Position numbers and translations under genes: made by a program. A stretch of 64,000 bases of DNA from Rhodoglobus sp. (GTDB taxonomy: Bacteria; Actinomycetota; Actinomycetes; Actinomycetales; Microbacteriaceae), in contig JAODAQ010000038.1 in the NCBI GenBank assembly GCA_025463515.1, positions 1-64,000 on the forward strand, written 5' to 3'. Positions within the stretch are counted from its first letter, which is position 1. Each line of letters opens with the position of its first letter. Positions 18,129 through 26,489 of this stretch are shown here, piece by piece. The notes under the pieces are model-generated. The model saw only the letters and a program-made list of their open reading frames with translations. It did no database searches and had not been told where the DNA came from.

Positions 18129-18383
18129 ATGGCACACAAAAAGGGCGCAAGCTCCACTCGTAACGGTCGCGACTCCAACGCGCAGTACCTCGGCGTCAAG
18201 CGCTTCGGCGGCCAGGTCGTCAAGTCGGGCGAGATCATCCTCCGCCAGCGCGGCACCCACTTCCACCCGGGCGCCAACGTCGGCCGTGGTGGCGACGACA
18301 CGCTGTTCGCCCTCGCGGCGGGCGCTGTCGAGTTCGGTGCGAAGGGCGGCCGCCGGGTCGTCAACATCGTCGTCGCAGACTAG
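18129..18383 (+). CDS. rpmA: 50S ribosomal protein L27
   Basis: L27 reaches the peptidyl-transferase centre of the large subunit. The 84-residue protein begins [20 protein letters not shown], the standard uncleaved N-terminus, and has the [10 protein letters not shown] segment. It is co-transcribed with rplU and separated from obgE by a repeat copy and a terminator. Confidence 0.97.
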   Translation: MAHKKGASSTRNGRDSNAQYLGVKRFGGQVVKSGEIILRQRGTHFHPGANVGRGGDDTLFALAAGAVEFGAKGGRRVVNIVVAD

Positions 18384-18418
18384 GTTTCGATACACGCGCC
18401 AGGGCGCGTTACTCAACC
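18384..18418 (+). repeat. Single arm of the GTTTCGATAC...ACTCAACC intergenic repeat
   Basis: The 35-base sequence starts GTTTCGATACACGCGCCAGG and ends TTACTCAACC. It matches one arm of the palindrome at 13362-13433 with a few changes in the GC-rich centre. It begins with the base directly after the rpmA stop. Confidence 0.8.
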
Positions 18419-18424
18419 CGCGGG

Positions 18425-18447
18425 GAGCGAGCTTCGGCTCGCTTTTC
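18425..18447 (+). terminator. Rho-independent terminator after rpmA
   Basis: AGCGAGC (18426-18432), loop TTCG and GCTCGCT (18437-18443) form a perfect 7-bp stem with a stable UUCG loop, followed by TTTC. It ends the rplU-rpmA transcript before obgE. Confidence 0.8.
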
Positions 18448-18472
18448 GCCTTTAACACGTAAGGAGAGTGCC

Positions 18473-20008
18473 ATGGCGTCATTCGTCGACCGGGTAACCC
18501 TCCACCTCCTCGCGGGGCACGGCGGCAACGGCTGCGTCTCGGTGAAGCGCGAGAAGTTCAAGCCGCTCGCCGGCCCCGATGGCGGCAACGGCGGCGACGG
18601 CGGCGACATCGTCCTCGTGAGCGACTCGCAGGTCACCACCCTGCTCGGCGTCCACCGCGCGCCGCACCGCAAGTCCGAGCACGGCCAGCCCGGCCAGGGC
18701 GACCACAAGAGCGGCACGTCCGGCGAGGAGATGCTGCTCGCGGTGCCCGTGGGCACAGTCGTGAAGGATGCCGACGGCAACGAGCTGCTCGACATGGCCG
18801 AGCCCGGCATGCGCATCGTCGTCGGCCCCGGCGGCCAGGGCGGTCTCGGCAACGCCGCGCTCGCCACCACCAAGCGCAAGGCTCCCGGCTTCGCGCTCCT
18901 CGGCACCCCCGGTTTCGAGGGGGACATCTACCTCGAGCTCAAGACCGTTGCCGACGTCGCGCTGGTCGGCTACCCGTCCGCGGGCAAGTCGAGCCTCGTC
19001 GCGGCCATGAGCGCCGCCAAGCCGAAGATCGCCGACTACCCGTTCACGACCCTCCACCCGAACCTCGGCGTCGTCGAGTCGGGGGAGACCCGCTACACGA
19101 TCGCCGACGTACCCGGTCTCATCGAGGGCGCTAGTGAGGGCAAGGGCCTCGGCCTCGAGTTCCTCCGCCACGTGGAGCGCTGCACCGCGCTGCTGCACGT
19201 GCTCGACTGCGCAACGCTCGAGCCCGGCCGTGACCCGATCAGCGACCTCGACATCATCCTCGGCGAGCTCGCCGCCTACCCGGTGCCCGAGGGCCAGCTG
19301 CCGCTGCTCGAGCGTCAGCAACTCATCGCCCTCAACAAGATCGACGTGCCGGAGGCCCAGGAGCTCGCGGATCTCGTGCGCCCCGAGCTCGAGGCGCGCG
19401 GCTACCGCGTGTTCGAGATCTCCGCGGTGTCGCGCAAGGGGCTGCGCGAGCTCTCCTTCGCCCTCGCAGACCTCGTGCAGGCGGACCGGGAGCAGAAGGT
19501 GCTCGATGCGCCCAAGGCGCGCATCGTCATCCGGCCGCGCGCTGTCAACGAGAAGGAGTTCGAGATCGTCGTGACCGGCGGCTCGTTCGGCAACCTCTAC
19601 ACGGTGGTCGGCGCCAAGCCGGTGCGCTGGGTGCAGCAGACCGACTTCAACAACGACGAGGCCGTGGGCTTCCTCGCCGACCGCCTGGCCAAGCTGGGCG
19701 TCGAGGACGAGCTGTTCAAGTCGGGCGCGGTGCCCGGGGCGACGGTGTCGATCGACGGCCGCGAGTTCGGCTGGGAGCCGACACTCTCGTCCGCTGCCGA
19801 GCTCATCACGAGCCCGCGCGGCACCGACGCGCGCCTGGACGACAACCAGCGCGACACGAACCGCAAGCGGCGCCTGAGCTACCTCGAGCGCATGGATGCC
19901 AAGGCCGCCGCCCGCGCCGAGCTCGAGGCCGAGCGCAAGGCCGGCATCTGGACCGACGACGAGGGCTTCGCGGTCGAGAAGCGCGACGACGTCGACGACG
20001 AGGACTGA
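18473..20008 (+). CDS. obgE: Obg family GTPase (CgtA)
   Basis: This GTPase acts in late 50S ribosome assembly and stress control. The 511-residue protein has three domains in order: the glycine-rich Obg fold (residues 1-158, [13 protein letters not shown]), the G domain with P-loop GYPSAGKSS near 166 and [11 protein letters not shown], and the C-terminal OCT domain (about 345-425). A charged tail follows (about 435-511). The ATG at 18473 follows AAGGAGAG. The proB start is 29 bp downstream. Confidence 0.97.
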   Translation: MASFVDRVTLHLLAGHGGNGCVSVKREKFKPLAGPDGGNGGDGGDIVLVSDSQVTTLLGVHRAPHRKSEHGQPGQGDHKSGTSGEEMLLAVPVGTVVKDADGNELLDMAEPGMRIVVGPGGQGGLGNAALATTKRKAPGFALLGTPGFEGDIYLELKTVADVALVGYPSAGKSSLVAAMSAAKPKIADYPFTTLHPNLGVVESGETRYTIADVPGLIEGASEGKGLGLEFLRHVERCTALLHVLDCATLEPGRDPISDLDIILGELAAYPVPEGQLPLLERQQLIALNKIDVPEAQELADLVRPELEARGYRVFEISAVSRKGLRELSFALADLVQADREQKVLDAPKARIVIRPRAVNEKEFEIVVTGGSFGNLYTVVGAKPVRWVQQTDFNNDEAVGFLADRLAKLGVEDELFKSGAVPGATVSIDGREFGWEPTLSSAAELITSPRGTDARLDDNQRDTNRKRRLSYLERMDAKAAARAELEAERKAGIWTDDEGFAVEKRDDVDDED

Positions 20009-20036
20009 CGCCCGCGACTGGCAGAATGGTCACACG

Positions 20037-21365
20037 ATGAGCACGCACGCACCCACCGGCACGAAGCCGCTGCTCGTCGTGAAGCTCGGGTCCAGTTCGG
20101 TCACGAAGGACTCCGGGCCCGACACGTCGATCCTCGCCGATGCTCTCGACCAGGCCATCGACGCCATGGCGAACGGATGGCAGGTCATCCTGGTCTCGTC
20201 GGGCGCCCAGTCCGTCGGCCGTGCGGTGCTCGAAGACGGCACCCGCGCCATCTCGCCCAAGCTCGCGGCCGCATTCGGCCAGCCGATCCTCATGGAGTTC
20301 TACCGCTCCGAGAGCGCGCTGAGGGGCGCGCAGGTGTGCCAGGTGCTGATCGGCGAGTCCGACCTGCGCTCGTCCGCACGCATGACGGCGATCGCCGCCG
20401 TGCTGCACGACTCGCTCGCGGCCGGCATCATCCCGATCGTCAACGGCAACGACCCCACGGACGACGGCAAGACCAACAACGACCTCGTGGCCGCGGGCAT
20501 CGCGCTCATGACGCAGGCGAGCCACCTCCTGCTCCTCACCGACGTGGACGGCGTCTACGAAGGCACTCCGGGCGATGGCGCGCCCCTCGCCGAGCTGCAC
20601 GTCGACGGCATCCACGCCATCAAGTCGCACGCCTCGGGCTCGGGCACCGGCGGCATCAAGTCCAAGCTGCGGGCCGCCGAGAACGCGGCGCGCAACGGCA
20701 TCGAGACCCGCATCGGCAGCGCGCGCGACCACCGCGCGATCGCCGGGCTCGTGGCCGGCCAGAGTGTCGGCACCCTCATCCGTGCCGCTGAGGCCCACGC
20801 CGGCACCGGCTCGCGCAAGTGGATCTCGGGCGGTGCGATCGCCCGCGGCGAGCTCTCCATCAACGTCGAGGCCGAGACGAGCATCGCGAAGGGCTCCAGC
20901 CTGTTCGCGTCGGGCGTCAAGCGCGTCAAGGGCGCCTTCGTCGCGGGCGACGTGGTCGAGCTGGTGAGCCCGCGCGGCAAGCTGCTCGGGCGGGGGACCG
21001 TGCGCCTGTCGAGCGACCTGCTCACCCTCATCCGTGCGCTCAAAGTCGAGGACATCGCGCGCGTCCTCGTGCACATCATCCGATCCGGAGCCGATGTGCA
21101 GGAGACGGGCGACACGGATGCCCGGCTCAAGGCCGCGCTAGACCAGTTCGGCGGCCTCGGCCGCGAAGCCCGCCGCCGCCTGCTCATCGAGGTCACCGGG
21201 CTGTTCCCCGAAGACACCGCCGCGGCCCTCGCCGGCACCCGGAGCATCGAGCCCGCCCACCTGGTGGAGCACTACGCCACCCTCGTGGCGAGCCTCGCGG
21301 TCATCCACAACAGCTACCTCGTCGAGTTCCCGGCCGAGGCCGCGCACGGCGAGCTCGTGCGCTAG
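20037..21365 (+). CDS. proB: Glutamate 5-kinase
   Basis: ProB phosphorylates glutamate as the first step of proline synthesis and is feedback-controlled by proline. The 442-residue protein has the amino-acid kinase domain (VVKLGSSSVTKD at the N-terminus, VNGNDPTDDGKTNNDLVA, then SGTGGIKSKL). A PUA-like domain (about residues 265-340, RKWISGGAIARGEL) comes next, then about 75 extra C-terminal residues that most ProB proteins lack. The start is the ATG at 20037, right before MSTHAPTGTKPLLVVKLG. It is followed by proA, the next enzyme of the pathway, 16 bp downstream. Confidence 0.95.
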   Translation: MSTHAPTGTKPLLVVKLGSSSVTKDSGPDTSILADALDQAIDAMANGWQVILVSSGAQSVGRAVLEDGTRAISPKLAAAFGQPILMEFYRSESALRGAQVCQVLIGESDLRSSARMTAIAAVLHDSLAAGIIPIVNGNDPTDDGKTNNDLVAAGIALMTQASHLLLLTDVDGVYEGTPGDGAPLAELHVDGIHAIKSHASGSGTGGIKSKLRAAENAARNGIETRIGSARDHRAIAGLVAGQSVGTLIRAAEAHAGTGSRKWISGGAIARGELSINVEAETSIAKGSSLFASGVKRVKGAFVAGDVVELVSPRGKLLGRGTVRLSSDLLTLIRALKVEDIARVLVHIIRSGADVQETGDTDARLKAALDQFGGLGREARRRLLIEVTGLFPEDTAAALAGTRSIEPAHLVEHYATLVASLAVIHNSYLVEFPAEAAHGELVR

Positions 21366-21381
21366 CTCGTAAACTCGTCTC

Positions 21382-22650
21382 ATGGCCGACACCCTCCTCG
21401 ACGCGCCCTCCTTCACGCAGAAGCTCGCCGCCTCCCGCGAGGCGTCGCGCGTCCTCGCGACGCTCACCACCAAGCAGAAGAACGCGGCCCTCGAGGCGAT
21501 CGCCGATTCCGTGCTGCGCAACGAGAGCCGCATCCTGCCGGCCAACCAGCTCGACCTCGCCAATGGCCGCGAGAACGGCATGTCCGACGGCCTGCAGGAT
21601 CGTCTGCGGCTCGACGAGAAGCGCCTCATCGCCCTCTCGAAGGCGGTGCTGGAGATCGTCGCGCTGCCCGACCCGGTCGGCGACGTGGTGCGCGGCTCGA
21701 CGCTCGAGAACGGCCTGCAGCTCACGCAGGTGCGCGTGCCGTTCGGCGTCGTCGGCGCCATCTACGAGGCCCGCCCCAACGTCACGATCGACATCGCGGC
21801 GCTCGCGCTCAAGAGCGGGAACGCTGTCGTGCTGCGCGGCGGCTCCGCGGCGGAGAACACGAACCGCGTGCTCGTGGAGGTCATCCAGTCGGCGCTCGTC
21901 GAGACCGGGCTGCCCGCCGAGGCGGTGCAGACGATCGACGAGTTCGGCCGCGAGGGCGCCAAGCAGCTCATGCAGGCGCGCGGCTTCGTCGACGTGCTCA
22001 TCCCGCGCGGTAGTGCCCAGCTGATCAACTCCGTGGTCGCGGAGTCCACCGTGCCGGTCATCGAGACCGGCGCCGGCGTCGTCCACGTGTACCTCGACGA
22101 GAGCGCCGATGAGGCCATGGCCGTCGAGATCGTGCACAACTCCAAGGTGCAGCGTCCGAGCGTGTGCAACGCCCTCGAGACACTGCTCGTGCACGCGGCA
22201 TCCGCCCCCCGCCTGCTCCCGCCCGTGCTGGCGCGGCTTCGCGAGTCCGGTGTGGTGGTGCACGGGGATGCCGCCACCCTCGCCCTCTTCGCCGACGCCG
22301 TGCCCGCGACCGAGGAGGACTGGACCACCGAGTACATGTCGCTCGACATCGCCGTGCGCGTCGTTGACGACCTGGACCAGGCCCTCGAGCACATCCGCTC
22401 CTACTCCACGCACCACACCGAGTCGATCCTCACGAACGACCTCGGGAAGGCCGAGCGCTTCCTCGCGGAGGTCGACTCCGCCGTGGTCATGGTCAACGCC
22501 TCGACGCGCTTCACGGACGGCGGCGAGTTCGGCTTCGGTGCCGAGGTCGGCATCTCCACCCAGAAGCTCCACGCCCGCGGCCCGATGGGCCTGCCCGAGC
22601 TCACGAGCACGAAGTGGGTCGTGCGCGGCGCCGGTCATGTCCGTAGCTAG
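21382..22650 (+). CDS. proA: Gamma-glutamyl phosphate reductase
   Basis: ProA reduces glutamyl phosphate to glutamate semialdehyde with NADPH, the second step of proline synthesis. The 422-residue protein has the aldehyde-dehydrogenase fold with VPFGVVGAIYEARPNVT, the Cys region QRPSVCNALETLLVH, and VNASTRFTDGGEFGFGAEVGIST near the end, all typical of ProA. It lies directly after proB and before a small membrane protein gene. Confidence 0.97.
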   Translation: MADTLLDAPSFTQKLAASREASRVLATLTTKQKNAALEAIADSVLRNESRILPANQLDLANGRENGMSDGLQDRLRLDEKRLIALSKAVLEIVALPDPVGDVVRGSTLENGLQLTQVRVPFGVVGAIYEARPNVTIDIAALALKSGNAVVLRGGSAAENTNRVLVEVIQSALVETGLPAEAVQTIDEFGREGAKQLMQARGFVDVLIPRGSAQLINSVVAESTVPVIETGAGVVHVYLDESADEAMAVEIVHNSKVQRPSVCNALETLLVHAASAPRLLPPVLARLRESGVVVHGDAATLALFADAVPATEEDWTTEYMSLDIAVRVVDDLDQALEHIRSYSTHHTESILTNDLGKAERFLAEVDSAVVMVNASTRFTDGGEFGFGAEVGISTQKLHARGPMGLPELTSTKWVVRGAGHVRS

Positions 22651-22679
22651 AATCGTCTAGAACCCCGAACGGAGAACCG

Positions 22680-22877
22680 ATGTCGCTGCTGGTCACCCTC
22701 GTCACCGAGACCGAAGAGCTCGCGCCGCTGCTCATGCCGCCGCTCGCCTTCGCGGGCATCGCGGTCGCCGTCTTCGTGCTCCTCGGCTTCATCACGTGGA
22801 GCTTCCGCGACGTGGCGAACCGCCACAGCAACAAGACCGCGAAGAGCGGCGACGCCCACCACGGCGCAGGCCACTAG
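22680..22877 (+). CDS. Small single-pass membrane protein between proA and nadD
   Basis: This 65-residue protein has one membrane helix (about residues 20-42, AFAGIAVAVFVLLGFITWSF) and a polar, His-rich C-terminus (RHSNKTAKSGDAHHGAGH). The ATG at 22680 follows GGAGAACCG. A small protein of this type sits at this spot in many actinobacteria. Function is unknown; the His-rich tail could bind a metal. Confidence 0.75.
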   Translation: MSLLVTLVTETEELAPLLMPPLAFAGIAVAVFVLLGFITWSFRDVANRHSNKTAKSGDAHHGAGH

Positions 22878-22892
22878 GGTCTCGCGCCGACG

Positions 22893-23516
22893 ATGGCCGA
22901 ACTGGAGCCCGTCAACGCTGACGCTGGCGCGCGACGAGCGCGCATCGGCGTCATGGGCGGCACCTTCGACCCCATCCACAACGGCCACCTCGTGGCCGCG
23001 AGCGAGGTGCAGCAGAAGTTCGACCTCGACGAGGTGATCTTCGCTCCCACCGGCGAGCCGTGGATGAAGAAGACGGTGACCGAGGGGGAGCACCGCTACC
23101 TCATGACGGTCATCGCCACGGCGGCGAACCCGCGGTTCACGGTGAGCCGCGTCGACATCGATCGGGCCGGCCCGACGTACACGATCGACACTCTCCGAGA
23201 CATCCGAAAAGCCCGTCCGGATGCCGATCTCTTCTTCATCACCGGGGCCGACGCGGTGGCGCAGATCCTCGAGTGGAAGGACGTCGAGGAGGTCTGGTCA
23301 CTGGCCCATTTCGTGGCCGTGTCGCGCCCTGGACACCCGCTCACCATTAGCGGTTTACCTGAGCAGGGCGTAAGCTCGCTTGAAGTGCCGGCGCTAGCGA
23401 TCTCATCAACAGATTGCAGGAGCAGGGTCAGTCGGGGGTTCCCCGTCTGGTACTTGGTTCCCGATGGTGTAGTCCAATACATCGCCAAGCACCACTTGTA
23501 TCGGAGTATGTCATGA
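22893..23516 (+). CDS. nadD: Nicotinate-nucleotide adenylyltransferase
   Basis: NadD joins nicotinate mononucleotide and ATP to make deamido-NAD. The 207-residue protein has the nucleotidyltransferase signature [11 protein letters not shown] (His29 and His32) and the C-terminal ISSTDCRSR motif that replaces the usual SSTxIR. The ATG at 22893 gives a short N-terminal extension. The stop overlaps the next gene (ATGA). The nadD to rsfS order is standard, but here a large gene is inserted between them. Confidence 0.95.
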   Translation: MAELEPVNADAGARRARIGVMGGTFDPIHNGHLVAASEVQQKFDLDEVIFAPTGEPWMKKTVTEGEHRYLMTVIATAANPRFTVSRVDIDRAGPTYTIDTLRDIRKARPDADLFFITGADAVAQILEWKDVEEVWSLAHFVAVSRPGHPLTISGLPEQGVSSLEVPALAISSTDCRSRVSRGFPVWYLVPDGVVQYIAKHHLYRSMS

Positions 23517-25096
23517 CCACTTTCCACGAACCGCAACCGCAATCGCGGCGTGCGGTGCGTCAGAGTGAGCGTGCAGACGGCTCCGAAGCGCAGGACATCG
23601 GCCAGGACTCGGGCCAGCAGTTCTCCGCTCCGGCTGGCGACATGTGGGACACCACGTCGCGTCGTGCGGCGCAGCTTCCCCCTGTCTCGTCCCTCTCCGA
23701 GGAGGCCACCCCGGGCCGTCGCTCCGCGACCCCGCCGACCGCCCTTCCGGAGCCCCTGCACTACTCGACGCAGACGAAGTCCGCGGCCCCGGCCCATGAC
23801 GGCCCGACGTTCCGCTCCCGCGGAACCTCTGCGCCGCAGCCCGTCCCGTTCGACACCTCGGCGCAGCCCGCCTACCGAGTCCGCGACTTCAGCCCGGAGG
23901 GGCGCAACGGATCGGCCGACTCCACGTGGGGCGAGCCGAACCCCGCGCCCACCGCGGCTGTGAGCCCCGCCAGCGATCTCGACTACCACACCGAGGCCCG
24001 ATTCCGTGCGGCGGCCGCGGCAGCGCCCCTGGCGCCGATCTCCGAGGTTCCCGCCTCCGTCGCACCCATCAACAAGATGTGGGCGGCCCCGGCACCGGCG
24101 GCAGTTCCCGAGCCTGAGGCCGCGGCATCCGGCCCCGACTACTCGCTCGAGCAGACCTTCACCCGCCGCGAGCTCCGCGCCATGCAGCAGGCCGAGGAGG
24201 CAGCGGCTCTGCAGTCGCAGCAGCCGGCGGCCCCGGCCCCCGTGGCGCAGCAGCCCGTGGTGCAACAGCCCGCCGCGCAGCCTGCGGTGCAGGCCCCGTT
24301 CCAGACGCAGCAGCCCGCCGCGCCGTTCCAGACGCAGCAGCCCGCAGCCTTCCCGCTCGTCGAGCCCCGCGTGGGCCCGCCGCCCGCGATGCCCCCCGCT
24401 TCCGCGCCGCCGGCGCTCCCGCCCGTGAGCCAGCCGCCCGTGAGCCAGGCGCCCGCGGCATCCTCGCCGACTTTCGTCCCGTCCGCGCCCGCAGCAGCAC
24501 CCGTCTCGGCATCGCCGTTCGACTCGCTGTTCACCGCTCCGGCCGCGCCCGCGAAGCCCGATCCGGTCGCCGAGGTTCCTGCCGAGATCATCCCCGCACC
24601 CGTGGACGAGCCCTCCCCGTGGACGCCGCCGACCGGCCACTGGTCGACCCAGCTCACGGCCGACGACGACGATGACGTGGAGACCACGATCAGCCGGCGC
24701 ATCGGCAGCGGGTCGACCGCGACGAGCGCCCTCGTGCTTCCCACGATCCCGAACGGCACAGACATTCGCGGCCCGCTCACGAGCACCGGCGAGATCATGC
24801 TGACCGGCTCGATCGACCTGCCCCGCAACCTCGCCGCGACCGGCCAGTCCGACCGCTTCGACCGCGGCTCGATCGACGAGCTCTTCGACCTCAACGACGC
24901 CGAAGTGATCTCGACCGATTCGTCTCCCGTGCGCGCCATCCGCGCCGTGAGCACCCACACGTCCGGCCACGGCGTCACCCACACCCAGAAGCCCAAGGGC
25001 ACGCGCGCTCTCACGGCGCTGCTGATCGCGGCATCCTCGATGGCTGTCGTCGTCGCGGGCCTGCTCGTCGCAGCGTTCGCGTTCAACGTGTTCTGA
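23513..25096 (+). CDS. Long disordered Pro/Ala/Gln-rich protein with C-terminal membrane anchor
   Basis: This 527-residue protein starts at an ATG overlapping the nadD stop by 4 bp. Residues 1 to about 490 are low-complexity, rich in Pro, Ala, Gln and Ser, with QQPA repeats around 235-285. Near 380-470 lies a more ordered block ([24 protein letters not shown], then [17 protein letters not shown]). The C-terminus has one membrane helix (about 502-525) and almost nothing after it, like a tail-anchored protein with the long region in the cytosol. I do not recognise a function. Coupling to nadD and rsfS is positional. Confidence 0.8.
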   Translation: MTTFHEPQPQSRRAVRQSERADGSEAQDIGQDSGQQFSAPAGDMWDTTSRRAAQLPPVSSLSEEATPGRRSATPPTALPEPLHYSTQTKSAAPAHDGPTFRSRGTSAPQPVPFDTSAQPAYRVRDFSPEGRNGSADSTWGEPNPAPTAAVSPASDLDYHTEARFRAAAAAAPLAPISEVPASVAPINKMWAAPAPAAVPEPEAAASGPDYSLEQTFTRRELRAMQQAEEAAALQSQQPAAPAPVAQQPVVQQPAAQPAVQAPFQTQQPAAPFQTQQPAAFPLVEPRVGPPPAMPPASAPPALPPVSQPPVSQAPAASSPTFVPSAPAAAPVSASPFDSLFTAPAAPAKPDPVAEVPAEIIPAPVDEPSPWTPPTGHWSTQLTADDDDDVETTISRRIGSGSTATSALVLPTIPNGTDIRGPLTSTGEIMLTGSIDLPRNLAATGQSDRFDRGSIDELFDLNDAEVISTDSSPVRAIRAVSTHTSGHGVTHTQKPKGTRALTALLIAASSMAVVVAGLLVAAFAFNVF

Positions 25097-25133
25097 TCCG
25101 CTTGAACTCCCTCCACATCCCACTAAGGACCCT

Positions 25134-25511
25134 GTGACTGCATCCTCGCGCGCGCGCGAACTCCTTCAGGTTGCCGCTCTGGCAGCCGACTCCAAGCAGG
25201 GCGAGGATCTGGTGGCGCTCGACGTCTCCGGGCCCCTGCCCCTCACCGACATCTTCTTCCTCGTCACGGGCCGCAACGAGCGCAACGTGCAGGCGATCGC
25301 GGGCGAGATCGAGGACAAGATGCTCGAGGCCGGTGCCAAGGCGCTGCGCCGCGAGGGCCGGGCCGAGGGCCGCTGGATCCTGCTCGACTTCGGCGACGTC
25401 GTCGCGCACGTCTTCCACGAGGAGGACCGCATGTACTACTCGCTCGAGCGCCTCTGGAAAGACTGCCCGGCGATCGCGCTCGAGCTCCCCGTCGCGAAGA
25501 CCGCCGAGTAG
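25134..25511 (+). CDS. rsfS: Ribosome silencing factor RsfS
   Basis: RsfS binds ribosomal protein L14 and blocks subunit joining in starvation. The 125-residue protein has DISGPLPLTD-like VSGPLPLTDIFFLVTGRNERNVQA and the C-terminal WILLDFGDVVAHVFHEEDRMYYSLERLW, both family signatures. The GTG start at 25134 fits the family length. It is the last gene of the nadD operon. Confidence 0.95.
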   Translation: MTASSRARELLQVAALAADSKQGEDLVALDVSGPLPLTDIFFLVTGRNERNVQAIAGEIEDKMLEAGAKALRREGRAEGRWILLDFGDVVAHVFHEEDRMYYSLERLWKDCPAIALELPVAKTAE

Positions 25512-25576
25512 CTACCTCCTTCTCTACTGCCCGTCCGCGGGCATTCTTGCCGTACCCGCTCGTTGCAGTGGCCGTT

Positions 25577-25647
25577 GAAACGATCCAGGGACCAGTTATT
25601 ACGTGGCGCCGGGGTATCCGCGTAATAAGTGGCCCTTGGAACGATTC
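25577..25647. repeat. Imperfect 27-bp inverted repeat with 17-base loop after rsfS
   Basis: Arms 25577-25603 and 25621-25647 match at 22 of 27 positions, including TTATTACG/CGTAATAA. It lies in the 209-bp gap between convergent genes, which otherwise holds nothing I can name. It may end transcription from both sides. Confidence 0.6.
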
Positions 25648-25720
25648 AGGGGTGCCGGCGGAGGCAGGCTTCCGGGGGCGCGCCGGGGCATTGAGGCTGC
25701 GGCGCGAGACGCGGGAACTC

Positions 25721-26278
25721 CTAGCGCCCTCTCATGAGCCACGGCCGCAGCGCCCTGGTGATGAACGGCAGCGCCAAGTAGGTCATGATCGGCGACACGA
25801 TCGCGACGAGCAGCAGCACACGCAGCGGCAGCAGCCAGTCGTGCGTGAACGGCGCGATAGCCCAGTTGGTGGCGAGGCTGAGCGGGTAGAACACCAGGAA
25901 GATCGCGATCATCTGCTTCCAGCGAGGCGGTCCGGATATCGCGGGCGCGATGACCTCGACGGCAGCGGGTGCATCGAACCACCCTTCGATGCCCGTGCGC
26001 CGCTCCTCGGGGGAGTGCTCGACCATACCGAGGGCGGAGGCGACCCACCAGGCGCGCTCGGGGGAGTTCTGCCAGTGCTCGAGAGAGGCGGCATCCGCGA
26101 ACCTGAACAGCATGTGCCACTCGGGGCTCTCGGGGTCTGGGCGGACCCAGCCGGAGCCCAGGTAGCCGGGCGAGGCGCTCAGGAGGTCCTGCCCGGCGCG
26201 GGCCCACGCGGCCACCTCTTTGGCGCGCTCGGGATCGACGATGCGGGTGATCGACACGGTGATGGGTTGTTCGGCCAT
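25721..26278 (-). CDS. Antibiotic-biosynthesis-monooxygenase (ABM) domain protein with C-terminal two-helix membrane domain
   Basis: This 185-residue protein has an N-terminal dimeric alpha/beta-barrel ABM domain (residues 1-100, ITVSITRIVDPERAKEVAAWARAGQDLLSASPGYLGS split by the helix) and a C-terminal domain with two membrane helices (about 118-175). The ABM fold serves oxygenases and haem-degrading enzymes, but no specific substrate can be read. The membrane part is clearly similar to the small protein at 49705-49983 (both carry APFT then W-LP-LR). The start at 26278 (MAEQPITVSIT) is preferred to an ATG 28 codons upstream that would overlap the tRNA. Confidence 0.8.
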   Translation of the reverse strand: MAEQPITVSITRIVDPERAKEVAAWARAGQDLLSASPGYLGSGWVRPDPESPEWHMLFRFADAASLEHWQNSPERAWWVASALGMVEHSPEERRTGIEGWFDAPAAVEVIAPAISGPPRWKQMIAIFLVFYPLSLATNWAIAPFTHDWLLPLRVLLLVAIVSPIMTYLALPFITRALRPWLMRGR

Positions 26279-26354
26279 GATCCATTCTCGACCGGTTAGG
26301 CGCAGGCGCGATCTGTAGTAATCTTGTGGAGTTGCTTTCCGCGAGGGAAGTGAT

Positions 26355-26428
26355 GGGTCCATGGCGCAGCCCGGTAGCGCACCTGCATGGCATGCAGGGG
26401 GTCAGGGGTTCGAATCCCCTTGGATCCA
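26355..26428 (+). tRNA. tRNA-Ala (anticodon GGC)
   Basis: The 74-base cloverleaf has a 7-bp acceptor stem GGGTCCA/TGGATCC that includes the G3:U70 wobble pair, the main alanine identity element. The D-arm is GCGC/GCGC. The anticodon arm CCTGC/GCAGG has loop ATGGCAT, giving GGC. The T-arm GGGGTTCGAATCCCC completes it. The discriminator base is A at 26428; CCA is not encoded. Confidence 0.96.
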
Positions 26429-26435
26429 CAGAAGA

Positions 26436-26474
26436 GAAGAAGCGCCGCCCACTCGGGCGGCGCTTCTTTCGTTC
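26436..26474 (+). terminator. Strong terminator between tRNA-Ala and the GH2 gene
   Basis: GAAGAAGCGCCGCCC (26436-26450), loop ACTC and GGGCGGCGCTTCTTTC (26455-26470) form a 14-bp perfect stem followed by a T-rich run. It ends the tRNA transcript and probably also the convergent GH2 transcript. Confidence 0.88.
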
Positions 26475-26489
26475 TCTCGCGTCGGACCG

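Noticed and set aside
24220-24360. CAGCAGCCCGC direct repeats suggestive of a CRISPR or minisatellite
   Set aside because: They encode QQPA repeats in the disordered protein; no regular spacers.
26279-26362. Longer ABM protein starting at 26362
   Set aside because: The extra 28 codons run into the tRNA-Ala gene on the other strand and have no family similarity.
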